The notes beneath the pieces are model-generated. The model ran no database searches, had not been told where the DNA came from, and saw only the letters and a list, made by a program, of their open reading frames with translations. From NCBI GenBank assembly GCA_030765045.1, contig CM060963.1, positions 94,780,176-94,844,175 of the forward strand: a DNA stretch of 64,000 nucleotides. The letters are read 5' to 3'. This stretch comes from Tenodera sinensis. Lineage: Eukaryota > Arthropoda > Insecta > Mantodea > Mantidae. Both the position numbers and the translations under genes were made by a program. Shown piece after piece: positions 33,301-42,426 of the stretch; within the stretch, counting starts at the first letter, position 1, and every line of letters begins with the position of its first letter.

Positions 33301-35086
33301 GACGACTGCAGAAGGTGAAGACGGTGCGGATTAGCACTGTGTCCGCCGAAAGTGATGGTGGGCGCGACAAAAGTGCTTCTGCCAGTGCGGCAGCAAACTG
33401 GATGCGGAGGTGACTAGGAATACGGTCGATTACCTCGTAAAAGGCCGAATCCATTTCCTCGAAGTTTGAGGCAGATGATGCTTGGTTTGCGTGAGCATTC
33501 CTGGCTGGCGGTGTAGTAATAGTAATGGTGTTTTCTCCCATTGGTTTAGGTTGTCGCTGAACGGCCAATGAGGGGATGTTGGAGGAATGCCTTGGATGTT
33601 GTGCATGTCTCTGTGGAAGTGGCGTTTTCTCCACAGGCTGAGACTCCTGGTTCGAGGAAGTGTTTGCTGCAGCAGCATAAGATGAGAAACTTAGGGGCTG
33701 GCGAGATGGTAAGCCAGGGTGCCTAGTTCCGTAAAAAGCCTCCTTTGGAAGACCGCGAGGGTTTGGGACCCTGGGTGCGGCATCAACTCTGGATGGTGTT
33801 CCTTTCTTGCGGCACTCCATCTCGTATCTTGCCTCTTGCCAAATTGGACATTTGGCGTATCTGCACGAGTGTGCATCCCCACAGTTTGCACAGGTGGGTT
33901 GCGCCCCATCTATCAGCCTCTTGGGACAGGAGTTTCTTTCGTGGCCTTTTTCACCACAAAAAGCACAAACAGGGGAAAGGTTGCACCCTGCAGCTCCGTG
34001 AGTGAACTGCTGACAGTTCGTGCACTGTTGAGGTCTACGGGGTGGTCTGTAGGCCTCCACTTTAACAATTGCAGAAAACATGTGCGTTTCTTGGTATATC
34101 CCCTCGGTGACTTCAGTTTTTTCTAAAGCCACACGGAAGTGGGGCAGGGGGCCTTTGTAAGGTCCACGAACAGCACGAAGCTGGGCTACGTTGACCACTG
34201 GGTAGCCCTTACTCTTTAAGAGGTCTGACACCTCTTCAGTGGTGATGTACTGAGGCACGTTTTTTATAGTTACGTGCAGCCTCTTTTCTTCAGCCAAAGG
34301 AGTGGCGATAAATTCCAGTTTTTGCGACTCCAAAAACCGGCGGACTTGCCTATGGGCTTCAGGGGAAGTTGTTTGAATGCACACTGTCTGTCGTGCATTT
34401 TTAACTGTAAATAGAGGCTCTCTTGCCTCGCGGAAGTGATGGATAACCTTCCTGGCATCCTCTGGATTACGCAGAAAGATTGGCGTAGTCCTTCTTGTAT
34501 TCTGTTGCGGCTGTTGGGCAACATTGCCTGTCTGGCTTACATTTGGAGTGGCAACATCTTCTTCCATGCTCTCTGCCACGTTATTTTGAGTAGACGTGGA
34601 AGCTAGAGCTTGGTATTGATTTGCCGTAGATACTGGCACGTTTACACTGGGATGAGAGGGTGTATTTCTCTTCCTCTTTGGCTGTACTGTGTGCCACTGT
34701 TGTTGGGATTTCGTGGCCTGGTCGTGATGGAATAGATAGCTATCTATTGCATCTAATCTTGCCTTGTGTGCAGCCATGGAGATGTACAGTTGAGTGCAAT
34801 CGCTTCTCGGTATTTCGTTTTTAGGCAGCATTTCAAGCAGCTGGGAATCAGCTTGTTTGATGTAAGCTTGCCGTGCTTGGCGCTCGCTTACAAGGGTGTT
34901 GTGAATATGCTCCTCCAAGGGTAGTGATGGCTCCTGGATGAGTTCCTGTCCAAGGAACGTTAAAATATTACCTCCCTCAAGGTAATATAAGCTCATTTTT
35001 CCAGTTTCGGATGTCAGGGGACTAGGCATGGTCAGTCGTAAAGTTTGGTGAGCGCGGTTTGCTCGGGTAATAGAGGACAGGACCAA
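33293..35086 (-). CDS. LINE ORF1: gag-like nucleic-acid-binding protein with three zinc knuckles
   Basis: This 597-residue frame is upstream of ORF2. A low-complexity polar region (about 120-200) leads to an RRM-like/PRE-C2HC type domain (about 268-345, starting LHVTIKNVP), then three cysteine knuckles at about 355-368, 374-387 and 399-413. The first two are clear C-x2-C-x4-H-x4-C and the third is a spaced variant. A long Pro/Ser-rich tail follows. This layout is usual for Jockey ORF1 proteins, which bind the element RNA. The first ATG is at 35086; a second in-frame ATG (PSPLTSETG) 20 codons later could be the true start. It overlaps ORF2 by 8 bp, so ORF2 is probably reached by reinitiation or frameshift. 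Confidence 0.93.
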   Translation of the reverse strand: MVLSSITRANRAHQTLRLTMPSPLTSETGKMSLYYLEGGNILTFLGQELIQEPSLPLEEHIHNTLVSERQARQAYIKQADSQLLEMLPKNEIPRSDCTQLYISMAAHKARLDAIDSYLFHHDQATKSQQQWHTVQPKRKRNTPSHPSVNVPVSTANQYQALASTSTQNNVAESMEEDVATPNVSQTGNVAQQPQQNTRRTTPIFLRNPEDARKVIHHFREAREPLFTVKNARQTVCIQTTSPEAHRQVRRFLESQKLEFIATPLAEEKRLHVTIKNVPQYITTEEVSDLLKSKGYPVVNVAQLRAVRGPYKGPLPHFRVALEKTEVTEGIYQETHMFSAIVKVEAYRPPRRPQQCTNCQQFTHGAAGCNLSPVCAFCGEKGHERNSCPKRLIDGAQPTCANCGDAHSCRYAKCPIWQEARYEMECRKKGTPSRVDAAPRVPNPRGLPKEAFYGTRHPGLPSRQPLSFSSYAAAANTSSNQESQPVEKTPLPQRHAQHPRHSSNIPSLAVQRQPKPMGENTITITTPPARNAHANQASSASNFEEMDSAFYEVIDRIPSHLRIQFAAALAEALLSRPPSLSADTVLIRTVFTFCSRHG

Positions 35087-35370
35087 AAGGCGCCGTATCA
35101 GTAATAAAACTGATGGCTAAGTCTTATTACCCTACCCACCGGTCTTAGAAATTGGTTTAAGTGCTTTAAAAGCACAAAAGTCGTGTGGAAAGAGTACAAT
35201 TGATACAGAATTTTTGTACCAATCGGTCAGCCTAATACAACGACGAATCACAACGCCGGGATGAAGAAATGATAGACGCTTCTTCTCTCTGATTCGTCCA
35301 CAAATCTGCATGCAGGAGCGTTAGTAAAGTTACGTCCGCTTCTCACGAAGGTTGGAACGCAACTCTGAAC
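35087..35370 (-). promoter_or_regulatory. LINE 5' leader, probable internal promoter
   Basis: This is the 284 bp between the target duplication and ORF1. Jockey elements are transcribed from promoters within their 5' leader. No TATA box is seen. The role is assigned by position only. Confidence 0.5.
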
Positions 35371-35385
35371 CTCCAATAGCATGAC

Positions 35386-35959
35386 TTCGAAGTTACATAA
35401 TATATAACTTTACCCCCTCCACCTTTTATGATGTTAGAGTGATCAAGTATACCATGAGTGGTTCCCATTGCTGGTTATTTCAGGATAATGGACATAGCGT
35501 GGCGAGGTAAATTAGCTGCAGAGGTGAAACCACGAAGCGTATTTAGGATTATTTCATGAACAATTAGCTGATACACTTCCGTGTCTAATCTTGGAGGATT
35601 TTCTCTTACTTTCAATTTGCCATCTTGTTTGGATTAATTGGGACGGGACAGTAATTCCATCAATAAGGATAGCGTCCCTTCCCTCGCTAGCTCCAGGTCA
35701 CACTGGCCCGAGTATGTAGTACCTGGTCGAAGGGTTGCTTTTACAGGGTTATGTTTGTAGTCCCCACAGCAAACCTTGGGAGAAGAACACCTAGAGTTTG
35801 GTACAAGAGGCAACCTATTTATTGGGAATTATACAATAAAGGAGCAGGCGAGACTTCAAAGCCTTGAATGGCAGAGAACTCCAAAATCAAATTCTGGTCC
35901 TCCAGGTTGGGGGTTATAGCAAATGGGTTGGTACCCTCCAATGAAAAATGTCCCTTACT
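35386..35959. other. Unassigned stretch
   Basis: No gene was recognised. The right half (35690-35950) leads without a clear break into LINE 3' sequence and may be its decayed upstream part or a small LTR piece (ACAATAAAGGAG at about 35829). Confidence 0.35.
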
Positions 35960-35969
35960 CATATAGCGA

Positions 35970-36275
35970 TAAGAAGTGATAAAAGAATGGTGGAAACAGC
36001 AGAAATGAGATTTTTAAGAAGTATTTCTGGATATATCCGTTTGGACCACATAAAGAATGAATTATTGGAGACCAACTAAAATTATATAAACAGTAAAATT
36101 TCTGCATACAAACAAACCTGTTTCGATCCTATAAGACGGATGCCAGATAATTGACTAATCAAAATAGTTTCAAAATACAAACCCGGAGGAAAGCGCAATG
36201 TGGGAAGACCTAAGATGACCTTTGCGGAGCCGAAACAGGCCAACTCGGTCTATCTTACAGTTGATGATGAGAGTG
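35970..36275 (+). pseudogene. LINE reverse-transcriptase tail fragment
   Basis: The plus-strand frames give RMVETAEMRFLRSISGYIRL, a LLETN segment and, after stops, YKPGGKRNVGRPKMTF. This is the typical C-terminal end of insect LINE ORF2 proteins (ExxxMRFLR..GY.R.D and a GRPR.RW-like motif). Stops and frameshifts are present and the upstream catalytic domain is absent, so it is a 5'-truncated dead copy. Confidence 0.6.
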
Positions 36276-36364
36276 GATTTATCAGTAGATTTCTGCATAC
36301 ACAGAAATAGTTTAAAGGCTGATTAGTAGTCAATTTCAGTCTTCTGCACAAACTAAAACCGTAT

Positions 36365-37075
36365 AAGTGTCCAAGTGTCCACGCTTTAAAACAAGTTGAA
36401 CCAATATACGAATGCATTATTGTGAATGGTTTCTTTCATCAGTGAATGATGGTTTTTATTGATCTACAGCTTCTGTTCTTTTCCGACGAGGCGTGGTTTA
36501 ACCTAAATGGTCGTGTCAACACTCATAGCAATCGGTACTGGACCACTGAAAATCTACATCACCTTCAAAGAAATCCGTCATTGTGATCCGAGAGTTGGAG
36601 TTTGATGTGCTGTTAGCGCTAGACGCATAATAATTGGTTCAATATGCTACGGGCAGACTGAATGCAGAGGGATACCGAAGTGACGTTTTTACCCCATTTC
36701 TCATGAACTGACAGAAGAAGAGAAATAATATGTGTGGTTCAACAAGATTCTGCTACTGCCCATACAGCGGAGTAGTCCATGAATAAAATTAGGGAAGTGT
36801 TTGAAGATAGAGTGATTAGTGCTGGTATATGGCCCTCTCACTCCCCTGAACTAACAGTGTGTGATGTTTACTTGTGGGGTAACCTGAAAGACAAAGTTTA
36901 CGAGACAAATCCTCATACATTGGAAGAACCAAGGAAAATATTAGAAATGAAATTGGAAACATTACAGTGACCCAACTTAAGCGTGTGAATCAGAATGTGT
37001 TCTCTCGATATAATGCTTGTTTAGCCAAGGGTGGACGACATTTCCAGCACCTTATATAAGGTAAGAATGTTATAC
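36365..37075 (+). pseudogene. Mariner-like (IS630 superfamily) transposase pseudogene
   Basis: Across several frameshifts the plus strand encodes FFSDEAWFNLNGRVNTHSNR (first catalytic D), then a VWCAVSARRIIG-like segment, ELTEEEK..YVWFN and, in the open frame 36779-36970, REVFEDRVISAGIWPSHSPE, then CDVYLWGNLKDKVYETNPHT (third catalytic position) and a GGRHFQHL-like end. The order matches the C-terminal two-thirds of a DDE transposase common in insects. The second-Asp region (usually QQDSATAH) is frame-disrupted. No terminal inverted repeats were identified. It is inactive. Confidence 0.75.
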
Positions 37076-37554
37076 ATGGTTCACGCACGGAGTTTATGTA
37101 GGAGCAAAGCCAGCTGTGGCACATTCAATCGCACACAGGCGAAATGCCGTGCCTCCGTTAGGTTTTAAATGAAGAACCACTGTATGTGAATTTGTTTTCT
37201 CCAATTGGGCTTGGAATAACTTTTCTGTAAATGATATTTTGACATAAACGGCACGTTTAGTCAGAAAATATCGAATATAGCTTAATTAAACATTAGAATG
37301 ATAAAATGTATTATTATGGATCGAATTTGGTTTTAATAACATGATTGATTATTCGTTAAAATCCATTGCTGACTATCAAAAATTATAATTAAAATTAAGT
37401 CTATATTTCTTAATAAATAAACTGCGGGTGGAACATTTTCTGTTTGATGTCTTCATTGATTTCTAATTGGATGTAGCGGTTTGGGGCCCTAATCTCCCCT
37501 TAAATGTTCCCAAGCTTGGTAATTAGCCCCCTTTTCGTTCTTAAATTATGCTGT

Positions 37555-37555
<1 letters not shown>
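37076..37555. other. AT-rich non-coding stretch
   Basis: Nothing supported between the transposase relic and the TC/AC microsatellite. Confidence 0.4.

Positions 37556-37629
<74 letters not shown>
37556..37629. repeat. Compound (TC)n-(AC)n microsatellite
   Basis: About 52 bp of TC followed by about 22 bp of AC, immediately before a tRNA-like SINE head. Confidence 0.95.
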
Positions 37630-37815
37630 AGCGGATTGCCTAAGACGGCAACGTCTGTGGCCACATTCGCGTGGTCACGGGTTCCATTCCCGCGGCTAAC
37701 CTTCCTGGTTTTTTTTCGGGGCAAATGTAAATTTTTCTTCGTCTAGGCTGAACTATTATTTGTATGACAGGATTAGAGGGGTTTACCCGACGTGTTACGG
37801 GTGGCATTTTATATA
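37630..37815 (+). repeat. tRNA-derived SINE fragment
   Basis: An A-box-like GATTGCCTAAGACGGCAAC and a B-box-like GGGTTCCATTCCCGC (about 37678-37692) at tRNA-like spacing are followed by a CTTCCTGGTTTTTTTTCGGGGC body. It is similar in plan to 46828-47090. It does not fold as an intact tRNA. Confidence 0.5.
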
Positions 37816-38156
37816 TCGAATAACGATTTAATTAATTACATTTATCTCCCTTTTAAATAATTTACGATAGATTTTGACAGTGAAATACCCCCTTTATTTC
37901 TTATTATTGTAATCTCACTCGTGATACTTCTAGGATGGAGAAATAATATTCTAATATTCACAAAAATGGCTATGAAACTTTGGCAGATCTTGTATATTTA
38001 ATTTCCTTAACCCCGTTATCTTACAGTATTTCAAATGTGCCAGTGAAAAAATCATCGGAATATTTTAATACTCTTTTTCAAGCTCTCGTAAACTGATAAG
38101 ACCTAGATTGAATCCAATGTTAGATAAATGAAGAAACATAGGGAAGAAAAGAATAC
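37816..38156. other. AT-rich non-coding stretch
   Basis: No gene or element was recognised. Confidence 0.4.
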
Positions 38157-38704
38157 TGTGACAAATGAGAAGTCCAGTTTCTCTTTCTCTGTCACTTTAT
38201 TTCCTTTCTAAAACTGAAGCACAAAACACAATTCTGTTTTATGGCTAACACAGTCTGCAGTTCTTCTTGACCTTGCGACTCCCAATTGCTCTGTCCTCCG
38301 TAACCCTGGCACACACTTTTGTGTCTTTCAGTTCTCTATGTGTAGTTGGCTTCGACGATGTCATTCAGTAAAACCTTGTCACACAAATCCGACGTGACGA
38401 ATAAATATACAAAAGTCTTGTTTTGACACATACACACGCCGCTAACAGCTGTTTCACTTAATGCCCACGACTCCATTCACAAAAAAAAAAAAAAAACTTT
38501 TCTTGCCGTCTCGCCTCGCTTATATTGTCGAGAGTGAGGTAGCACGTATTTTTCTAGAAATTAACCTTTTCATGACCCTCTCCCAAACAAAACGGCAGTT
38601 GGAAGTCTCGCAAACAATCTGGAAACGCTTTGTGCTGCCGCGCTCATTGTCGTCGGTCACGTATTCACATGCTGTGGTGTGAGGTAGGTTGAGCATCTGT
38701 GACA
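38157..38704 (-). repeat. Possible solo LTR
   Basis: On the minus strand the block starts TGTCACAGATGC and ends CATTTGTCACA. It has a TATA-like AATATAAGCGAGGCGAGA (about 38535-38515) and an AATAAA about 40 bp from its end (GGAAATAAAGTGAC), in the expected order. No matching flanking duplication was found (ATAC against CGTA). An A-run (38480-38494) has expanded inside. Confidence 0.4.
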
Positions 38705-38907
38705 CGTAGGCATTGCTCGGTGTCCCAATACTTACGGCCTAGATAAAATAGGTTTTTTCTTGTTCCAGAGAACTATATATACAAAGGTAAAGTGTAAATG
38801 CAAACATGGGAGAAGATTGAACACATTTGAAACCATATACTAATAAAACTAAATGATTTCATAGAAAATTCAACACTTCATATATTCCAGACTATGTAAA
38901 CGATTGA

Positions 38908-39585
38908 ACAAAACTATGTGTTGCACTCACATGTCTTTCTATGCTCTTCTACTATTCTTTCATACTCTTACTTCTCTATCTTCTTCATGTTAGTCAAGAT
39001 AAACATTTGCAGAAATGATTTTATTTATGATTACCTTATAGGTGCAAGGAGTATATGGGAGTACAGTAGGTTTTGACCGGTAGTCAACTCTTTTAAAGCT
39101 TTGAATTCCGTTCTCTTTGCACGGCCAAGAGATAAAAAGGTTGAGAATGATTTAAGCTTTGCAAAGCTGACGCAAATAAGAAGCAATATCTCCAAAATAG
39201 TTCACTCCACTTAAAAAATGTATTGGGACATAACTTGTTTGTTTGAACGAGATATATATTTTGTGTAGTAAGATTTGGTCTATCTCTTACGCCTTACCAG
39301 TAATGCCAAAGTCATCAAGAGCAAATAGGACCACATAGGCTTTAGCCAGAATATTCAAAATATACATTTCATTTGCGATAAGAATACCTTAAACATACAG
39401 CAGTTTAATCGAGTCATTTTTGAGAAAATCAAAATTTTCGAAAAATTTTCCATGTTTAGGGTGGAGGAATTTGTTCTAAATCTTTGTGTCTCATCCTTGA
39501 AAGATATTAAACTTAAATACGAACTTTGGTTTTTAAGCATCTTTTCGTTTTTAAGTTATACTGTTGATAGACGCCCGCACGCGCG

Positions 39586-39628
<43 letters not shown>

Positions 39629-39765
39629 AGCTTTTTATAATACTGCTTTTTATAATTCAGGGGATGAAGACATATTTCCGATGAAATCTGGACATCCAAA
39701 TTTTGGGTCGAATACAATTCTTCACTTATTATATGTAGCTACTAGAGAAGGCAAAAATAGAACAT
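38908..39765 (-). repeat. Family A dispersed repeat, full-length, with GC/CA microsatellite
   Basis: The minus-strand copy runs from TGTTGCACTCACATG to CTACTAGAGAAGG with all family blocks in order. A (GC)n(AC)n tract occupies 39578-39626, at the site where other copies carry short GC/GT patches. Confidence 0.8.
39578..39626. repeat. (GC)n-(AC)n microsatellite
   Basis: A purely alternating purine-pyrimidine run of about 49 bp inside the family A copy, with Z-DNA-prone composition. Confidence 0.95.
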
Positions 39766-39990
39766 ATTTATACAGCCTGTGTATAAGGCAGATTAATAAT
39801 AATAAGAAATATATCAATCTGGAATAATCATGTGGATGCACGTTGTCAGTACATAAATACATGCCGGTTTTTAGCAAAAGTAAGATCAAGACCATTACAT
39901 CATTCCTTCTCTGAAGTACACGATTGAAAAGAGAGACTTGCAAGTGAAGGTAACGGAAAAGATGGCAAATCAGAAGAGATTTCTCCTTAC

Positions 39991-40160
39991 TGTGACGCCA
40001 TAATGCTCTTTGTTTGCATCTCGACAAGAACGACGGGAGTCTCAAGCAGATCTTCTCTGTGCTGAGTAAGAAAGAATCGCGACATTGTCCCCTTTCCTTC
40101 ATGCGACAAGCAAACGTCGGAAGTGTTCATTACAATAGGGCCTAACCCTTTGGTTGCCAT
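39991..40160 (-). CDS. Candidate first coding exon of an unidentified host gene
   Basis: A minus-strand ATG (40160-40158) opens 56 codons plus two bases and meets a good splice donor, ACA|GTAAGG (GT at 39990-39989). The peptide (start MATKGLGPIVMNTSDVC, then HREDLLETPVVLVEMQTKS) is well balanced and the region is richer in GC than its surroundings. I do not recognise the family. An RFX X-box (GTTACCATGGTAAC) lies 48 bp upstream of the ATG. X-boxes within about 100-150 bp of the start are typical of ciliary genes in animals, so a ciliary or sensory-neuron gene is a reasonable inference. The donor leaves phase 2, compatible with the acceptor at 14178. The frame is also open upstream (to about 40334), so another start is possible. 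Confidence 0.4.
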
Positions 40161-40208
40161 TATCCACTTGAAGCGACCATTCCTCAGCTGGGTTTCGTGC
40201 GTGGGAGC

Positions 40209-40222
40209 GTTACCATGGTAAC
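40209..40222. promoter_or_regulatory. Perfect X-box (RFX-binding) palindrome
   Basis: GTTACCATGGTAAC is a perfect 14-bp palindrome fitting the RFX consensus GTNRCC-RGYAAC with a 2-bp centre. It lies in a GC-rich 60-bp patch just upstream of the exon candidate on the minus strand. Function is inferred from position. Confidence 0.5.
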
Positions 40223-40229
40223 AGCCTCC

Positions 40230-40574
40230 GCGTGCCCACGTTCTGTCGCATTCAAAATAATCGATTTCCCCCACCGCGTCTTTCCAAATTGAGGAAGCTG
40301 CTTCAAATCGAATTGAATCGCGTCTCGATATCAAATCAGCTTCACTCTACTAGGTTTAATTTAAATACAAGCTCCAATTACCTCGTGACTTTCCTGAAGC
40401 ATTTCATTTTCGAGATGAGCTGTGTGATTTCTAGAGCCACCAACGGTAATACTCTAAAGCTAACACAAAGCCAATACGAATGTCCAGTTGTAACATGAGA
40501 CGTTTCTGAAAAGAGATTGAGATTTGTTTAAAAATAACTTTATTAAAGTTACTATTTAAATAACCTGTACCTCG
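40230..40574. other. Unassigned stretch upstream of the exon candidate
   Basis: This would be promoter-proximal DNA for the minus-strand exon candidate. The 88-codon plus frame (40232-40498) has no recognised motif. Confidence 0.3.
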
Positions 40575-41030
40575 AGTAATCCAAAGGCTTCAGGCTTGAC
40601 TCGCCAACGGAAGGTCTGTGGTTGAAATTCCCCCATGACTACCTAGCCCAGTCATGTCAAACAGTACTCACCAGGTGTGAAAATATTCTCCTATTTTCCC
40701 TCCCTTCGTGATGATCAAACCGTAAAACGGGAAAAACAAAGCGAAAACCGGTTCTACTAACGCGTGCTACTGCAGTTAAGAAGGAGGGGGGACTCTTCTC
40801 TTCACACCTTCGGAGTAATGTTCGCCAGGCCTGATCTAGCCTGATTAGGTTTATTTTAGGTTTCCTTGGTCCTCACAACTGGCAGATGTCTGGGAGGTAC
40901 TTAGACCTGGGAAGTTTGCTTCCCAAATTTATTTTTTAAATTAACGTTTCAGTTTAGTATTATCAATGTCCACCGTCTGTGGTATCTTATGCAGAAAAGT
41001 CAGGCGTTAAACACAACCAATAATATAAAT
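40575..41030 (+). repeat. SINE-like repeat with tRNA-like head
   Basis: A B-box-like TGTGGTTGAAATTCCC (40618-40633) follows an A-box-like CTTGACTCGCCAACGG. The body includes GATCAAACCGTAAAACGGG and ends in A/T-rich sequence. GC content is above the surroundings. Family unknown, right boundary approximate. Confidence 0.4.
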
Positions 41031-41155
41031 AATAACTGCAGATAACTAACAAGCTGAAGATAGCAAGAAATAAACTGTGTAGATCGTGCAGAAACTAGCC
41101 AATCACACAATTGAGTTTGCTTTAAATCTTCAAACATACCGCAGATTACGTAATG

Positions 41156-41222
41156 ACTTGTATAAATTGCATTCTACCCAACATTTTGATATTGAGATTT
41201 TACCAGAGGGATGTACGCTCGC
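41156..41222 (+). repeat. Family A dispersed repeat, short fragment
   Basis: The segment ATTGCATTCTACCCAACATTTTGATATTGAGATTTTACC matches the first 60 bases after the family A start in 18507 and 19806. Nothing further is kept. Confidence 0.5.
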
Positions 41223-41571
41223 ATGCAATACAGGTTAGTACATTGTAACCGAGTGTAATGCACTCTGTGATGTTAGTATAGCTAATAAATGTATAAGCGT
41301 TTAAGTGCAATTCCAGAATGCATAGTTTATGATATTTGTAGGATGTGCTGCAGTGAGGCGGCTTTCTGGTCGTCCTGTACCTACCTGCAGTTATTCACAT
41401 GCACGAGCGATAACACTAAAGTCCATGTGCAGTATATCTATGGAAAAACGCACACGCCTCCGGCCTTTAGATGTAAGATACTATTTGTGTAAATATGTTT
41501 AAACATATTCTATATTCGAGCTAAAGTAATGTATAAATAAATGTATATACGTACGTGTGCCATTGTAGCTG

Positions 41572-41575
<4 letters not shown>
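41223..41575. other. Unassigned stretch
   Basis: A 67-codon frame (41289-41492) has no recognised motif. Nothing else was seen. Confidence 0.3.
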
Positions 41576-41623
<48 letters not shown>

Positions 41624-41631
41624 AGAGAGAG
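41576..41631. repeat. (GA)n microsatellite
   Basis: About 56 bp of nearly pure GA beside the left edge of the pogo/Tigger-like relic. Confidence 0.95.
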
Positions 41632-41633
41632 AT

Positions 41634-42426
41634 TCGGATTGTTTATCCGGATCTCGTTTATCCGACCTTCGGATTAACGGGATTGGATTTATATTTTTCT
41701 TATTTGATGTTCACATTAGATAATCAATTTAACTATGATAGCAAGAACGTAATTACACCAAATATTCATTTTCTAGTTTGATTCAGTGCACGGTTCCTGC
41801 ATAAGTTGTACAGTAATTCATAGTGATACATTTTGTCCTGTGCCGTAAATTGCTAACTGTTGAGTTTAAGAAATATTTAGTAATGTCACACGGTGCTGAC
41901 GCGGTATGTCTCACCAGTCCTAAATAGCGCGGAAGAAAGCGCTGATATTGATCTCTATCCGTCACCACATTTCCCTCAATCTTCTCAGTTTTGCTACTGT
42001 TTTCAAACAGCATGTGTCATCTAGTGTTTGGGAGTGTAATTCAGTGTACAGGTTTAAAATGATATAAAAACGAAAGAAGGTCGTGGTTTCCATGGATAAT
42101 GCTATTAATCCAATTGGTAAAGCACAAAACATTGAACAAAATAGCTGCTGAACTGGGAGTTACTGACAAACATTATGACTTACTTGGAGCGCCAGCGTGA
42201 CACCACTTCGGCTGAACTATTAATGATAAAACGTGGTTGCTAGACCGTACTTGGTTCAAACGCCACAGTGTTTAAAACAGAAGACTGTGGACCAACTTTT
42301 TGTTAAGAAATGATGTGACCTTATGTGAATGTCTTGTAAATAATACATGCTATGTACATATTTTTGTTACAAGACATAATTTTTTATTGTCATAAACGGC
42401 AAGTCTGCTTATTTAAGGACAACCAC
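41634..42426 (+). mobile_element. Internally deleted pogo/Tigger-like DNA element
   Basis: The left end carries GTTTATCCGGATCTCGTTTATCCGACC, a sub-terminal signature of pogo/Tigger elements, and the right end has a related inverse (GTCTGCTTATTTAAGGACAACCAC). Between them about 42070-42240 encodes LNKIAAELGVTD, as in the CENP-B-type helix-turn-helix of these transposases, almost directly followed by YLERQRDTTSAELLMIKR, as in their C-terminal end. The DDE catalytic core between the two is missing. It is thus a small deletion derivative that could only move with help. Assignment is from motif memory; boundaries are approximate. Confidence 0.5.

Larger units (their letters stand above)
30281..35385 (-). 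mobile_element. Jockey-clade LINE with 15-bp target-site duplication
   Basis: CTCCAATAGCATGAC occurs at 30281-30295 and again at 35371-35385, bracketing 5075 bp. On the minus strand the insert holds a 285-bp 5' leader (35370-35087), ORF1 (nucleic-acid binding) and ORF2 (endonuclease plus reverse transcriptase), both open, overlapping by 8 bp. ORF2 stops exactly at a 32-34-base A tract (plus 30569-30602). After that come 61 bp, a second A tract of about 61 bases (plus 30447-30507) and about 150 bp of non-A sequence before the duplication. The element looks recent and potentially autonomous. The unusual 3' part may be a 3' transduction or an older neighbour. Confidence 0.85.

Noticed and set aside
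33719..34126. 135-codon plus-strand frame within the LINE
   Set aside because: It is a shadow of ORF1 zinc-knuckle coding sequence on the other strand.
37630..37700. Intact tRNA gene
   Set aside because: The A- and B-box-like elements are present but acceptor and anticodon stems do not close. It is better explained as a SINE head.
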